A stretch of DNA of 42,015 nucleotides from CAYNRA01 sp964399465. Its GTDB lineage: Bacteria > Bacteroidota > Bacteroidia > Cytophagales > Spirosomataceae. The notes beneath the pieces were generated by a model that ran no database searches, was not told the origin of the DNA, and saw nothing but the letters and a program-made list of their open reading frames with translations. How positions within the stretch are numbered: position 1 is the stretch's first letter; each line of letters starts with the position of its first letter. Location: contig CAYNRA010000019.1 of assembly GCA_964399465.1 (NCBI GenBank), forward strand, positions 1 through 42,015. The letters run 5' to 3'. The position numbers and the translations under genes are program-made. Positions 16,522-24,550 of the stretch are shown in pieces.

Positions 16522-17183
16522 TTTTTTGCTGCATAGGTTGTGAAAAAGAAAGAGTGGAAGCCCCGCTTTCTTGGTCTTCTATTCCACTTTTCGACGGTAT
16601 GACCCAATTTTTTGAAGTGAATGAACGGGTTCATATTCCTAATGAAGCTCCGAAAAGCCATCGATTCTATTTAAAAATGGTCTTTTTTATGGATTCATTA
16701 AGGTTTAATGGACAGGTCTTTATCGTCGAATACTATTCTGCTTCTTCCTTGACGTCACCCTGGAAGTTGGATTCTATTTCACTCGTTAAACAAACCCCTG
16801 CTTCGTTTGTAGTCTATGAGAAGAATCAATGGAATACGAAACTTCAATTCCCTCTCTATACTGATAAATCTTGGCCAATATTTACTACAAGAACTGGCCT
16901 GAACAGTACTTCTGCTCAGGTTTCTACTCTCCTTATCGAGAAAAAATGGCAAGAAAAAGTAGTTCCTTTGGCTACAGAAATTACGTATCAAGCCGATTCT
17001 TCCCTCATTCATCTTCAAAAACACATAGAATGGTATGCACCCTCGATCGGACTTTTGCAAAAATACCAAGTGAACCTCAAGTACTGTGAAGATTCACCTG
17101 ATTGCATCGGTTTAGGTATCATTACAAATGGGTATGAACGAACTATATCCCGTATTCGATTAGGGAATACACTGAATGACTAA
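16464..17183 (+). CDS. Small lipoprotein, last gene of RiPP-like operon
   Basis: No family recognised. Up to 239 residues with a lipobox IGC (Cys26 if the start is 16464). The ATG at 16464 overlaps the cyclase gene by 58 bases and gives an odd, uncharged N-terminus. A TTG at 16491 would give MVKQFSSFLLIFCCIGC, a better lipoprotein signal, so that start deserves preference if the gene is studied. The mature part is beta-rich without conserved catalytic motifs. It contains KYCEDSPDC near the C-terminus, possibly a disulfide. Position after precursor and cyclase suggests a role in immunity, export or product handling, but this is inference. Its last 24 bases overlap the 3' end of the convergent C25 peptidase gene. 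Confidence 0.7.
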   Translation: MLQNNVFLDLVKQFSSFLLIFCCIGCEKERVEAPLSWSSIPLFDGMTQFFEVNERVHIPNEAPKSHRFYLKMVFFMDSLRFNGQVFIVEYYSASSLTSPWKLDSISLVKQTPASFVVYEKNQWNTKLQFPLYTDKSWPIFTTRTGLNSTSAQVSTLLIEKKWQEKVVPLATEITYQADSSLIHLQKHIEWYAPSIGLLQKYQVNLKYCEDSPDCIGLGIITNGYERTISRIRLGNTLND

Positions 17184-20100
17184 TTGCTTTCTTTGCCATT
17201 CATTTTCTTTATTTTTCCACTTGATAGAAATGATATAAGTACCTGATTGCCAATTTTTTGTATGAATGATATGTTCTTTTACTGCCAAGTTAACTTCGTT
17301 TGAATACACAACTATCCCTTGTAAATTTATGATTTCAATAAATCCTTTTGTATCCGCTGCCTCGACTTCCCATGTAGTGTGTAAATAACCACTGAACGGA
17401 TTCGGGTTCACATGTAGAAATGATTGGATTTCTTCTTTGAGATACAAGGAATTTTGAAGAAAGTTGGAAAAATTACCTTTATTGTCTTTTCCTTGCGACT
17501 CAAATTCATATTGACCTGAGGAAAATCCATGAAGTGGGAAGCGAAACGAGATACTTCTGGATGTGTTTCGTTTAAGTTTATCAAAAGGTAAAAGGTGGGT
17601 ATCGCATGTTGGGCAAGTACGGTAAAAAACTTGAAGTAGGTTCTCGGCTTTGGTTGAATCCAAGGGTTCATTGTCCATTAATTCAAGATAAAGGAAGGAT
17701 TTTGTGGGTAATGTATCTATTGGTTGAACCATTTTAGCGACCGTGGTAAGATAAAGCAAAGGAGGTGTAATGTCCTTATAAAATGCTTCTGGAAACGTAG
17801 TGTATTTCCCATATATTTGAAAATCAGGGAGTTGTATAATTACTTTATTGTTTTCTTGGGTATATTCTTGAATACTTTTTTCAGGGTTTATATCAATATG
17901 TATTTGATAAGGCTGATTTCTGGTAGAGATAGGTAGTATCAATGTATCTTGGTAAGCAAAAAGGGGAAAATCTTGTACGTAATTTTCTTTTTGATTGCCA
18001 TGACTGGTTATTTCCACTCTGTACTTTGTGCCATGACTGTATTTCGCTCGATTTTGAATAGGAATGACGACAAACATAGAGTCATTTTCGAATATAGGTT
18101 TACTCAATTTTGTTGATTGAAGATAAATTGAGTTTTTGTCTATGGATAAATCAGGTTGTGTTTTTTTGAACAATACGAGTGCGGGATCACCTTGTAAAAT
18201 GATTTGTTGAATATTTGCACGCAAATAGCCGTCTGTTTTTGCGCGTTGTTGCAGTTTTTTATATACGTCCAACTGAATTTGCCCGATACTGACATCTCTG
18301 TCTGTTTCTTGGTTAAATAGTACATCGTATAAAGTTTGGAGATACATTTCTGTTGGGCCTAAAAAGCTCCAAAACGAATGGGCAAGTACAGCGATTGCTC
18401 CTTTATTCTCCGCCAAAAGCCAGTCGGTGGTCAGCGTTTCTCGTCGATTAAAAATATTTCCGACACCACAACCATTGAAAAATAATAGAGGATATTTCCC
18501 TGAATTCTCAATTTGATTGCTTGGATTTGATGCAAAACCAATGTCAAAATCCAAATAAGAAGAAGCGCCATGTCCTAAAAACGTAATCATTCCTACTCCT
18601 TCTTGAAGTTCTTTTTGAATACTTACCTTTTCTACTTCTTCGTTTGTTGATTTACTTTTCGTCCAAAAAGTTGGTGATAAACTACCACCTTTGGTTTTTT
18701 CGGCGACGTTTTGGAGTATTTTTTTTAATTGTTCTCTTTCTGCTGTTCCTCTGCCTCCGCTTAAATGAAGTACTTTTTTTTGAAGTAGATAAGGTTGATT
18801 TTGTTTTTCGTATTCTTGTACTTTCTTCAGATATACAGTTATTTCTTCCTCATTTATACAAGGTAACCGACCAATTGGATAGGCTGGTGGGGCATCGAAT
18901 TGATCAAATTCGGTGGTTAGGAGAAGGTCGGAGGCAGGATATCCATAAGTCGGGACTAGGTTTTCTTGTTTAGAATTAGCGATTTTTCCAGGAAAACTCA
19001 TACCACGGCCAATGAGAAAGATATGCGTATTTTTTGCTAATTCAGAGTCAAATGCTTTCAGCGCTTTTTGAATCATCCAAGGAGTAATTTCTCCGTAGCC
19101 AAAAGAATCCCGAATTTGTTCGGTTGTCATGACAAATGGCGTGTAATTTCCACCTTGGGCTGTTGATCTGTAAACCGCGTATTCACCTACTTTTTCTTCT
19201 AATTGTTTCGAGGTGATAAATACAAAATTTGTTCCTGATTTGGGTACGTTTAGCGTTTCTGCTTGTCGAACCGATGCTGGCGATAAATAGGCAGTAGAAT
19301 GAAAAAGCGTTGTCGTATTTGTGTCTCTTGATTGAAAAGGGATTGATGTATTTGTTGCTTGATAATCAATCAATTTTGGAGAATCTACCTCACTAATATC
19401 CCACAAATTTGTAGTAGGTTCTAGAAGAAATAAATAAGAAGAATTAGCCGGTACATGAATGGATTCATTTGAAAAAGTAGGATAAATTTTGGATAAAGAA
19501 TAGGGATACTGAATTTGAACAAAAGAAAAAGAAAACCAGTCCAACGGTTGTTTTTGCAGACTTGTTATTTTCCAAGGAATATGTTTTTGGGTGGCTACAT
19601 TAGCAGGTAATTGGAACAAGATATCCTTCCAACCAAAGGGTGATATCGTAATATCTTGAGATAAATTTGCGATCTCCACACGTAAAGAGTGCCAAACTCG
19701 GGAGCGGCCAGCCAGACGAATCCAAACTTGTATGGAGTCTTTTGGAAGGTTTGTTAATTGAAATATTCCTTGATTGGTTGTATCTGCACTTCGTGGTAAT
19801 CCACTCCAACCTTCGCCTTCTTCCCAAGTACTTTGTTGTAAAACCGGGACAAGTCCGATGGTCGCGTTGGTCGAGTAAGATTCATCAAAAATAAAGTCAT
19901 CTTTTTGAATGGCGACATCAGAGATTGGCATATTGATTTTTGGTAAAGTCTTGGGAATCCGCTTTCCTATTTCTTTCTCGGAATGTGTCAAATAATAATA
20001 ATTGGCTTCCTTAAAGATAGATACAAAAGGATTCGCACGTTTTCGAGATGTGTAGAGGAGAGAATCAAGTTCACCGCTATTTTTTTTCCCATAAAATAAA

Positions 20101-20372
20101 AGTGTATCCGTTTGGGATAAATTAGCATTTTCGTTTGAAATCAAGAGGGGAATTTCTTTGCCATGTAGAAAAAGTCGAAGGTGTTTTTTTGTTATATTCG
20201 TTAAATCCCAACCTGCTTTTTGAAGAGTTTGACCAGTGATTTGGTAAATCCCATTTTGTCTTATTTCCAAGATAAGAGGAGGTGGAGAAGTATCAAAATT
20301 ACTTTGGCAGATTACATGTAGGGGATGATATAGAGAGACGAGTAGCAAGACGGCTATTTGTTTGTATTTCAT
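17160..20372 (-). CDS. C25 (gingipain-family) cysteine peptidase, PorU/PorU2-like, with T9SS domain
   Basis: 1070 residues with a signal peptide (cut near VICQ). The N-terminal segment (LILEIRQNGIYQITGQTL ... LRLFLHGKEIPL) is typical of PorU-type proteins. The C25 catalytic domain spans ~370-735, with His601 in FLGHG and Cys635 in FFNGCGVG as the likely dyad. A CARDB-like domain (~740-860) follows, and the last ~85 residues (VNPNPFSG ... GTYIISI) are a T9SS type A C-terminal domain. PorU removes such domains from T9SS cargo and attaches the cargo at the cell surface. porV, the usual neighbour of porU, is absent, so this may be the second paralogue (PorU2) or a secreted protease. It is transcribed alone and meets the RiPP-like operon tail-to-tail. 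Confidence 0.82.
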   Translation of the reverse strand: MKYKQIAVLLLVSLYHPLHVICQSNFDTSPPPLILEIRQNGIYQITGQTLQKAGWDLTNITKKHLRLFLHGKEIPLLISNENANLSQTDTLLFYGKKNSGELDSLLYTSRKRANPFVSIFKEANYYYLTHSEKEIGKRIPKTLPKINMPISDVAIQKDDFIFDESYSTNATIGLVPVLQQSTWEEGEGWSGLPRSADTTNQGIFQLTNLPKDSIQVWIRLAGRSRVWHSLRVEIANLSQDITISPFGWKDILFQLPANVATQKHIPWKITSLQKQPLDWFSFSFVQIQYPYSLSKIYPTFSNESIHVPANSSYLFLLEPTTNLWDISEVDSPKLIDYQATNTSIPFQSRDTNTTTLFHSTAYLSPASVRQAETLNVPKSGTNFVFITSKQLEEKVGEYAVYRSTAQGGNYTPFVMTTEQIRDSFGYGEITPWMIQKALKAFDSELAKNTHIFLIGRGMSFPGKIANSKQENLVPTYGYPASDLLLTTEFDQFDAPPAYPIGRLPCINEEEITVYLKKVQEYEKQNQPYLLQKKVLHLSGGRGTAEREQLKKILQNVAEKTKGGSLSPTFWTKSKSTNEEVEKVSIQKELQEGVGMITFLGHGASSYLDFDIGFASNPSNQIENSGKYPLLFFNGCGVGNIFNRRETLTTDWLLAENKGAIAVLAHSFWSFLGPTEMYLQTLYDVLFNQETDRDVSIGQIQLDVYKKLQQRAKTDGYLRANIQQIILQGDPALVLFKKTQPDLSIDKNSIYLQSTKLSKPIFENDSMFVVIPIQNRAKYSHGTKYRVEITSHGNQKENYVQDFPLFAYQDTLILPISTRNQPYQIHIDINPEKSIQEYTQENNKVIIQLPDFQIYGKYTTFPEAFYKDITPPLLYLTTVAKMVQPIDTLPTKSFLYLELMDNEPLDSTKAENLLQVFYRTCPTCDTHLLPFDKLKRNTSRSISFRFPLHGFSSGQYEFESQGKDNKGNFSNFLQNSLYLKEEIQSFLHVNPNPFSGYLHTTWEVEAADTKGFIEIINLQGIVVYSNEVNLAVKEHIIHTKNWQSGTYIISIKWKNKENEWQRKQLVIQCIP

Positions 20373-20404
20373 GGTCTAGAAATGATTTGTTTTCAGGTAT
20401 TTAC

Positions 20405-20438
20405 CAAAAATACATGAAACAGCTGAAAAAAAAACAAA
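20405..20438 (-). promoter_or_regulatory. Putative promoter of the C25 peptidase gene
   Basis: On the minus strand TTTG (20438-20435), then 22 bases, then TATTTTTG (20412-20405): a close match to the Bacteroidota TTTG-N17-23-TAnnTTTG promoter, 32 bases before the start codon. This is the best-spaced promoter candidate in the window. Confidence 0.5.
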
Positions 20439-20610
20439 TCGTTGCGCATTTGTTGCTAATAATATAGGTATAAACATTGATTTTCATTTTAAGAAATTCT
20501 TAACGACCTTTGTAAAATGGTAAATTGAGTTATTTGCGCTTTAAAGTACACATTTACTGATAAGCCAAGCTAATTTACTTTTTTTGAACAAATACAGAAT
20601 TTAACGCGAA

Positions 20611-21897
20611 ATGAATATCTTAATCATAGGCTCTGGTGGCCGTGAACACACATTTGCTTGGAAAATTGCTTCTTCTCCTCGTTGTACATCCCTTTTTGTT
20701 GCACCTGGTAATGCAGGGACAGCAAAAATTGCTACCAATCTACCCATTTCTGTTTCCGATTTTGCTGCTATCGAGACTGCCGTAATCACACATTCCATTG
20801 ATTTAGTCGTTGTAGGGCCTGAAGAACCTCTGGTGAAAGGAATCGTAGATTATTTTAAATCAAAACCTACACTACAAGATATCTTGATTGTTGGTCCGGA
20901 TGCGTCTGGTGCTCGTTTGGAGGGTAGCAAAGATTTTTCAAAGGATTTTATGGTCAAGTATGGTATTCCTACTGCCTCTTCCGCTACATTTACGGCTTCC
21001 ACGTTGGAGGCTGGTTTAGATTATTTGGATACGTATTCTGGACCGTATGTATTAAAAGCAGATGGCTTGGCTGCTGGAAAAGGCGTGATTATTACAGAAA
21101 GTCGCGACGATGCAAAAACACAACTGACAGAAATGTTGCTTGATAAAAAATTCGGTCAAGCCAGTGAAAAAGTCTTGATTGAGCAATTTTTGACAGGTAT
21201 TGAGCTTTCCGTTTTTGTTTTGACAGATGGCAAAAATTACCTCATTTTACCAGAAGCTAAAGATTACAAACGCATTGGAGAGGGCGATACAGGATTGAAT
21301 ACGGGTGGTATGGGGGCTGTTTCTCCTGTACCGTTTGCAGGAAAAGAATTTATCGACAAAGTGGAAGAAAGAGTTGTTTTACCCACACTCAAAGGCTTAC
21401 AAGAAGAGGGAATTCATTATGCTGGATTCATTTTCATCGGATTGATGAATACGGATGGGGAACCACAAGTTATTGAATATAATGTGCGGATGGGAGATCC
21501 AGAAACAGAGGTCGTTTTACCACGTATTGAAACTGATTTACTAACTGTTTTGGAAGCTGCTGCTAAGGGAGAATTGGATAAAGTTCAGCTAACTGTAAAT
21601 CCGAGTACTGCCGTGACTACCGTCGTTGTGGCTGGTGGTTACCCAGAGGAATACCAAAAAGGAGACGAAATTTCGTTCACTCATTCTGATGATAAAGAAG
21701 TACTTGTTTTTCATGCGGGTACTATTCTTGAGCAAGACGGACGAATTAGAACAAATGGAGGTCGTGTATTGGCTTGTACCGCCTTAGGCGAGACGCTAGC
21801 AAAAGCTGTTGAGAAATCTCAGAAAACAGCAAATTCTATCAAATTTGATGGGAAGTATTTTCGAAAAGACATTGGAAAGGATTTAATGAAGTTTTAA
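20611..21897 (+). CDS. purD: Phosphoribosylamine-glycine ligase (GAR synthetase)
   Basis: ATP-grasp enzyme that joins phosphoribosylamine and glycine in the second step of purine synthesis. It has 428 residues, the usual length. Motifs are GSGGREHTFAWKI at the N-terminus, VVGPEEPLVKGIVD, GLAAGKGVI (ATP-binding lysine region), the EAKDYKR-containing stretch followed by TGGMGAVSPVPF, and EYNVRMGDPETEVVLPR for metal binding. It heads a run of five plus-strand genes with gaps of 24, 10, 51 and 6 bases (purD, RicT-like, gldH, Lon-domain protein, hemB) and probably begins that operon. The intergenic region upstream holds no well-formed TAnnTTTG box on this strand. Confidence 0.96.
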   Translation: MNILIIGSGGREHTFAWKIASSPRCTSLFVAPGNAGTAKIATNLPISVSDFAAIETAVITHSIDLVVVGPEEPLVKGIVDYFKSKPTLQDILIVGPDASGARLEGSKDFSKDFMVKYGIPTASSATFTASTLEAGLDYLDTYSGPYVLKADGLAAGKGVIITESRDDAKTQLTEMLLDKKFGQASEKVLIEQFLTGIELSVFVLTDGKNYLILPEAKDYKRIGEGDTGLNTGGMGAVSPVPFAGKEFIDKVEERVVLPTLKGLQEEGIHYAGFIFIGLMNTDGEPQVIEYNVRMGDPETEVVLPRIETDLLTVLEAAAKGELDKVQLTVNPSTAVTTVVVAGGYPEEYQKGDEISFTHSDDKEVLVFHAGTILEQDGRIRTNGGRVLACTALGETLAKAVEKSQKTANSIKFDGKYFRKDIGKDLMKF

Positions 21898-21921
21898 CTT
21901 CATATAAACAACTGAATAGGT

Positions 21922-23340
21922 ATGGGATGTGGACAATGTTCGTCTGGTGGTTGCGGAAGTATCCGGATTACCGATAAAAATCAAGAATCGAATCATAAAT
22001 CGGTTGGTGGATGTAATAATAATGGCTCGTGTGGAACGAGTGGCTGCAATAAATTAAATTCGTTTGACTGGCTTTCCAATATGGATGTTCCCTCACATTT
22101 GCGCTACGATGTGGTGGAAGTGAAGTTCAAGGGCGGTCGTAAAGAATATGTACGAAATGCGGAGCACTTAGATATTTATACAGGTGATTTTGTGGTATGT
22201 GAAATGGCCTCAGGATATCATATCGGCAGTGTTTCTTTACAAGGAGAACTTGTTAGACTCCAAATGATTAAGAAAAACATTGCAGATACGAGTGAACTTC
22301 CCAAAATTCTACGAGTAGCCAACGAACGGGATATGGAGAAGCATGAGCAGGCAATCAATCGAGATTTGCCTACTATGTACCGCGCACGAGATATCATTCG
22401 GTCGTTGAATTTACAAATGAAACTTTCCGATGTAGAGTATCAATCAGATAATTCAAAGGCAACTTTTTATTATTCAGCTGAAGATCGTGTCGATTTTCGT
22501 GAATTAATTAAATTATTAGCTGGAGAATTCAAAATTCGTGTTGAAATGAAGCAAATCAGCCTCCGCCAAGAAGCCTCTCGATTGGGTGGTATTGGTTCGT
22601 GTGGGCGCGAATTATGTTGCAGTACATGGTTGACGGATTTCAAGGCAATCCCGACTTCAGCGGCGAGATACCAAAATTTATCTCTCAATCCAGCTAAGCT
22701 TTCTGGGCAATGTGGGCGCTTGAAATGTTGTCTCAACTACGAACTAGAAACGTATGTAGATGCCCTCGCAGATATCCCGAATGTAGATAGACCTTTGGCT
22801 ACACAAAAGGGATTAGCCCATCTACAAAAGACAGATATTTTCCGTCGGATTATGTGGTTCAGTTATAATAATGATTCCAATTGGTATCCAATTCCTTGCC
22901 AGCAAGTAGTAGAAATCATTGAGCTGAACAAAAAAGGAGAAAAGCCACAATCATTGGAGGATTTGAACCAACACGCTCCTGTAGTCACGGAGAAACAGTT
23001 GATGAACGATGAACTTTCTCGTCTGGATAAAAAATTGGCAGCTAGAGGTAAGTCGGGTAAGAAAAACAAGCCACCTTTTGCTAAAACAGCACCTGGTGCT
23101 AAACAAACTCTTGTACAGGCAACACCTTCACCCGTAAAATCAAATATGCCTATTGCCAAAAAAGAAGTAAAAAAAGGAGCTACGGCTACACCTTCGCCTA
23201 CTTCTGAAACAAACGGAGAGAATACAAAACCTGCAACGCCTTTCAACAAATCAAAACACAAAAGAAGACGTCCCAACCAACCGAACAGAGGAAATCAAAA
23301 GCCTGGTTCGGAGAATAGAAACGATTCATCACCTAGTTGA
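21922..23340 (+). CDS. ricT: PSP1 domain protein, RicT/YaaT family
   Basis: 472 residues. The central PSP1 domain (~60-300) contains the double-cysteine blocks SCGRELCCSTW and QCGRLKCCLNYE, which in Bacillus RicT bind an iron-sulfur cluster. An extra cysteine- and glycine-rich N-terminus (GCGQCSSGGCG ... GSCGTSGC) adds possible metal ligands. The C-terminal ~100 residues are lysine- and proline-rich and probably disordered. In Bacillus, RicT works with RicA and RicF in RNA processing and development; the role in Bacteroidota is not established. The gene sits 10 bases upstream of gldH, and this pairing is familiar in Bacteroidota. Confidence 0.85.
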   Translation: MGCGQCSSGGCGSIRITDKNQESNHKSVGGCNNNGSCGTSGCNKLNSFDWLSNMDVPSHLRYDVVEVKFKGGRKEYVRNAEHLDIYTGDFVVCEMASGYHIGSVSLQGELVRLQMIKKNIADTSELPKILRVANERDMEKHEQAINRDLPTMYRARDIIRSLNLQMKLSDVEYQSDNSKATFYYSAEDRVDFRELIKLLAGEFKIRVEMKQISLRQEASRLGGIGSCGRELCCSTWLTDFKAIPTSAARYQNLSLNPAKLSGQCGRLKCCLNYELETYVDALADIPNVDRPLATQKGLAHLQKTDIFRRIMWFSYNNDSNWYPIPCQQVVEIIELNKKGEKPQSLEDLNQHAPVVTEKQLMNDELSRLDKKLAARGKSGKKNKPPFAKTAPGAKQTLVQATPSPVKSNMPIAKKEVKKGATATPSPTSETNGENTKPATPFNKSKHKRRRPNQPNRGNQKPGSENRNDSSPS

Positions 23341-23350
23341 CATTTCGTAT

Positions 23351-23860
23351 ATGAAAATTCCTTTTTTTAAGTCTTTTGCTAGTATTTCATCCTTAATAGC
23401 CTTAAGTCTTTTGTTATTTAGTTGTGAGGTTGACGGTGTCTATAAAGCCAAACATGATTTCCCAGAAATCGGTTGGCGTGTACGTGACATACCATCATTC
23501 ACATTTCGAGTGGAACAACCACAAGAGCCTTTGAATTACTATTATGTTGTTCGGAATGATGTGGACTATGCATATTATAATTTGTTTATAAAGTATACCC
23601 TGTCAGATAGCTCTGGTCGTATTTTGAGATCTAAAATGGAAGAAATTATACTTTTTGATCCGAAAACAGGAAAACCACTTGGGGATGGAATAGGTGATCT
23701 TTTTGATCATCAAATCAAGGCAACATCACTTCAGGATTTTCGATTTCCCACACCTGGTACATACACACTTAAAATAGAACAATACATGCGTCAAGATCCA
23801 CTCGCAGGTATCTTGACCATGGGTTTGACTATTGAAAAACCAGAAGCACAGCAGCCATAA
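23351..23860 (+). CDS. gldH: Gliding motility lipoprotein GldH
   Basis: 169-residue lipoprotein with lipobox LFSC (Cys25). The body shows GldH hallmarks: a YYYVVRNDVDYAYYNLFIKYTL block, FDPKTGKPLGDGIGDLFDH, and YMRQDPLAGILTMGL near the C-terminus. GldH is needed for gliding in Flavobacterium johnsoniae. Its presence supports a gliding Bacteroidota with T9SS, although gldH-family genes also occur in non-gliding relatives. It is tightly linked to the RicT-like gene upstream and the Lon-domain gene downstream. Confidence 0.92.
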   Translation: MKIPFFKSFASISSLIALSLLLFSCEVDGVYKAKHDFPEIGWRVRDIPSFTFRVEQPQEPLNYYYVVRNDVDYAYYNLFIKYTLSDSSGRILRSKMEEIILFDPKTGKPLGDGIGDLFDHQIKATSLQDFRFPTPGTYTLKIEQYMRQDPLAGILTMGLTIEKPEAQQP

Positions 23861-23911
23861 AGAGGAAAAAGAAGATAATTATGTATTAATTGACTATAGA
23901 ATACCTGAACT

Positions 23912-24544
23912 ATGCTCCCTTTATTTCCCCTTAGCCTCGTTGCTTTTCCATCGGAACCGGTCAATTTACATATTTTTGAACCTCGCTACAGGCAGCTTGT
24001 TAAAGAATGTATGGAGGAAGAAATTCCCTTTGGAATTGTACCCTATATCGATGGCAAATTGATGTCTGTAGGTACGCGTATGTTTGTTACTTCTCTGATA
24101 AATACATACCCTACTGGGGAAATGGATATTCAAACGAAGGGAAACGGCTTATTTCGTATAGTAACTCTCGAAAACCCTATGCCGACTAAATTATATGCAG
24201 GTGCAGAAATTGAGCCTATTACCTCGTATGAAATTTCGGATGTTTTTGCACAAAATACAGAGAGTGTTCTTGAGTTATTCGACCAGTTCCAGCAATTAAC
24301 AGATACAGAACTTGAGTTCAAAGATTTTGAAACATATCCTTTGAGCTTCCAATTGGGACATAAAATTGGTTTTTCACTAACGGAAGAGTTTTTACTCTTA
24401 CAGATAAATACGGAAAATCACCGCCTTGCATACATTGCCAATCACTTGAGAGAAGCCGTAGAAATGTTGCAAAAAATAGAAAGAGCAAAGAAAATGATTG
24501 CGTTAAACGGTCATTTTAAATACTTAGATCCATTAAATTTTTAA
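23912..24544 (+). CDS. Stand-alone Lon substrate-binding-domain protein
   Basis: 210 residues beginning MLPLFPLSLVAFPSEPVNLHIFEPRYRQLV, the signature of the Lon protease N-terminal (LAN) domain. Conserved elements follow: FGIV, VGT and the G-x-x-RF-like block GNGLFRIV. The ATPase and serine-lysine protease domains are absent, and nothing in the flanks suggests truncation. The C-terminal helical half (AYIANHLREAVEMLQKIERAKK) matches the helical part of the same domain. Such proteins are widespread and their function is unclear; substrate recruitment or an adaptor role is inferred from the Lon family. hemB starts 6 bases later. Confidence 0.9.
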   Translation: MLPLFPLSLVAFPSEPVNLHIFEPRYRQLVKECMEEEIPFGIVPYIDGKLMSVGTRMFVTSLINTYPTGEMDIQTKGNGLFRIVTLENPMPTKLYAGAEIEPITSYEISDVFAQNTESVLELFDQFQQLTDTELEFKDFETYPLSFQLGHKIGFSLTEEFLLLQINTENHRLAYIANHLREAVEMLQKIERAKKMIALNGHFKYLDPLNF

Positions 24545-24550
24545 ATCCAG

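Noticed and set aside
20414..20467. 16-codon plus-strand frame between the C25 peptidase and purD
   Set aside because: Very short, overlaps the peptidase promoter and lacks any structural feature.
22863..23276. 137-residue minus-strand frame opposite the RicT-like gene tail
   Set aside because: Antisense to a low-complexity, lysine-rich tail that naturally leaves frames open; no coding features.
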